This document shows positions 61,510 to 64,000 of a DNA stretch of 64,000 nucleotides, piece after piece. The stretch is from Sphagnum compactum (taxonomy: Eukaryota > Bryophyta > Sphagnopsida > Sphagnales). The position numbers were made by a program, and so were the translations under genes. The stretch spans positions 11,656,001-11,720,000 of the forward strand of contig OZ234501.1 in NCBI GenBank assembly GCA_965153455.1. Direction: 5' to 3'. The stretch's first letter is position 1. Every line of letters starts with the position of its first letter. The notes below the pieces were generated by a model, which saw nothing but the letters and a program-made list of their open reading frames with translations, did no database searches and was not told where the DNA came from.

Positions 61510-64000
61510 CCCTTAATCACTACCATCCTCCAAGGGGTAGGACAAGGGGGTAAGTCTAACACCTTGTTATTCCACAAACAAAAGACTACCTTTACCAATT
61601 TACTTTACTACAACTACTCAAATGGTAAATAAAATGTCATACAAGTGGAAATGGGGAAAGGTTTATTGTCTAAGACCAACCTACACTCATATCAATTTTC
61701 TAATACAGGGAGTAGAGGGTAACATAAGAGAAAGAGATTGAACTTAAAAATAGTTACTCTCCCTGGGTCTATAGTACTTTCAACGTCCCAGATATTGCCT
61801 AGGGGGTCTGTAGACCTTTCTAACGTTATTGTCCCTCCTTTCCCAATGACTACAAGTTCTTTAATAGGTTTACCTACCACCTTCAGCCCTCGAAGTCCCT
61901 CTTTTGCATTATATTGTTTGCAACCAATTGTCATGCCTTTACAGTTCCTGCCTATTGCCTACCACATTGCCTTCCAACATATAAGAGGTAAGTTGTTGGT
62001 CTATTACCCTTGATTTCCACTACCACAGACTAGTTGCTACCTTCATGTGGTAGCTAATAGCTTAAGGCTCCAGAAACTATTTAATGGTTAACCCTTTTAC
62101 TTTTTGTCCTAAAAGAAATGCAAAGATACTAGCTCAAGGAAACATCCTACTTTTATCACCTAAACAATTCTACCTTTCACACTTAATAGAACATCAATGT
62201 GACATAAGAAACTTGAGTCCTTTAACCACCTTCCATTAAAATCACACACAAAGTACATACTTCTTTTTCCATTCCTCTCTTATACTCTCCAAATGAAAGT
62301 TCTACATACACCAAAAGTCTCCAATGAATTATAAATTCCCCCAACCCTTTTCCTAGTCCCCCTTCCCCACATATCGCACCTGCAAGACTCACATCAAGAC
62401 CCCTAGAAAATAGGGCCCTTATCATCATCTGTTCCTAGAAATCTTCTAAATGATTTGGTGGATTATCCCCAACCACTCACTAACCCAAGCTACCTAATCC
62501 CGCTAATTTCACCTTTTGGGTAAAGGACAATAAGTCTACCACTAGTAACTAATAGTCACTAGGAGGCCTATGAAACTAATTAGTCTAGATATTTCTAACC
62601 GTTAACAATGGCCTCCGATCAATATTGTCCTCCAGGAAGTAAGATCTAAGGAACAAGGTCAACATCTTATTAATCAAGAAAAAACTACCTTCATTGCTTA
62701 TTTTAACTATTCAAATAATAAGCAAGAAACCACACAAAGAGCAAAAGAAGGTAGGGTCTATTGTCTAAGAGTAGACCTATTGTAGTATTTGGGGCTATTC
62801 CAAAGGTGCTAGAAGAAGAAAACATAGAAAGGCAACATGGGAAAGGAACATAACTAAAAAATAACTATTTTCCAAGGCTTTGTAGTACTTTCAATGCGCT
62901 AGATGTTGCCCTAATGAGTTTATAGGCCTCCCACATCTATTGTCCCATTTCAACAGCGCCAATAAACCCTTTGGTAACCATGCATATCATTTGTAACACC
63001 CCAAAATGCCTCCCCAACATTGCCTACCCTCTGAAATAAGCTACACCAATTTTTGACCACTGCTTACCGCCTGTGGCAATCCCTCCAAATCTACAAACTA
63101 TTACTTTCAAATGTTTCCCTTTCTTCTTATTGTCACCTACTACCTACTACCTTCTTGTGGCAACCATTAGCTTATTAATCTAAAGACTACCATGCGGTAT
63201 CTCTCCTTGCTCTCTATTCTAATAGAAACGCAAAAATGCCATGAAGAAGGGCAACATACCTTGTATAATCTTAAACTACTATACTTCCCACACTTCCTAA
63301 TAGAATGAATGTACACCCAACACATAGAAATTTTTCAACCATTTTCCATTAAAATCCCACACAAATACAAATACATTCCTCACTACTCTTTCCTCCTTAG
63401 TGTTACAACACACACGTTTCTGAACGAGTCTTCCATTCCAACCACCAACTACAAAAGTATCAAATGCCTTAGAAGTCCTCCAAAACCTCTTCTAATCCTC
63501 CTTCTCACAAAGCCACTCAAGGCTCACATTGACCCCATGAAAATAGGCCCTTACCTAATCCCTTCCTAGAAATCTTCTAAATGATTAGGTAGATTACTCC
63601 CAACCACTCACTAACTTGAACTATTTAAACCCCACTAGCTTCATTCTTTTACTAAGGGGACGTTAAGTCTACCATTAATAATTATTAATTACTAGGAGGC
63701 ATGTGGTACTAACTAGTCTAAAGATTTCTACCCCTTAACAAGAATGATAGGAATCTTTTTCTTAGTCCCTCTTTTCTATAAATCACACAAGGTCCACATT
63801 CCACCCACAAAAGTAAGTCCTTATCTTAATCCTTTCACAAATCCTTCCTAGTTGACAATAGACAAATACCAATCACCCATTCGCATGGGCTAACTTACCT
63901 AATGATTTTATTTTTTAGATAGACTAAAAGATAGTTTATTTTGATCAACAACTAATGATTACCTTAGATGATTACTAATTTATCTAGAAGAATTCAAACT
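61510..64000. repeat. About 1.13-kb tandem repeat, at least two full diverged units
   Basis: Unit 1 (about 61510-62640) and unit 2 (about 62641-63760) align along their length. Matched landmarks are GTCTATTGTCTAAGA-type (61666/62757), TATAGTACTTTCAACGTCCC / TGTAGTACTTTCAATGCGCT (61781/62882), AATCTTCTAAATGATT (62441/63571) and CACTAGGAGGC / TACTAGGAGGC (62557/63691). A third, partial unit appears to run to the window end. The landmarks are offset by about 1.1 kb. No coding content is seen. Confidence 0.75.

Noticed and set aside
1-64000. tRNA and rRNA genes
   Set aside because: No cloverleaf with matching A-box and B-box, and no rRNA segment, could be recognised by eye; a tRNAscan run would be decisive.

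Overview
The window reads as nuclear DNA of a land plant, most likely a non-seed plant such as a moss or another bryophyte. The evidence is a 361-residue plant-type GDP-mannose pyrophosphorylase, a plant-type heterotrimeric G-protein gamma subunit, a plant-specific DUF1218 membrane protein, TTTAGGG telomere-type motifs and GT-AG introns. An erythromycin-esterase-family gene of a kind that is patchy in plants also points to an early-diverging lineage. Species assignment is an inference with moderate to low confidence. Intergenic DNA is very AT-rich; the genes sit in islands of more balanced composition.

Layout. 1-21.2 kb: no intact gene. It holds a decayed hAT-type transposase (2.64-4.51 kb), a Tourist-like MITE (8.92-9.25 kb), dispersed repeats, a 38-bp minisatellite (10.5-11.0 kb) and a compositionally odd island (15.05-15.72 kb). 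21.2-33 kb is the main gene cluster: an intronless erythromycin-esterase-like gene (+), a three-exon DUF1218 gene (-), and a seven-exon 2-oxoglutarate/Fe(II) dioxygenase gene (+). 35.1-35.8 kb holds an odd minus-strand array of 18-bp exon-like blocks. 36.4-39.0 kb is a second decayed transposase of a different family. 40.9-42.2 kb is a four-exon G-gamma gene (-). 42.3-53.7 kb is gene-free, with a foldback element, a copy of a dispersed repeat and two ~317-bp direct repeats about 2.1 kb apart. 54.5-56.5 kb is a complete four-exon GDP-mannose pyrophosphorylase gene (+), followed at once by an 80-bp tandem array that starts inside its last codons. 57.5-64 kb has no gene and ends in a ~1.13-kb tandem repeat that runs off the window.

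The genes do not form a pathway: cell-wall/ascorbate precursor supply (GMPP), membrane/wall protein (DUF1218), oxygenase, hydrolase and G-protein signalling. The recurring theme is minisatellites of 22-90 bp that sit in introns or directly beside genes. All gene models were spliced by eye from sequence and family conservation; no search or transcript data were available.
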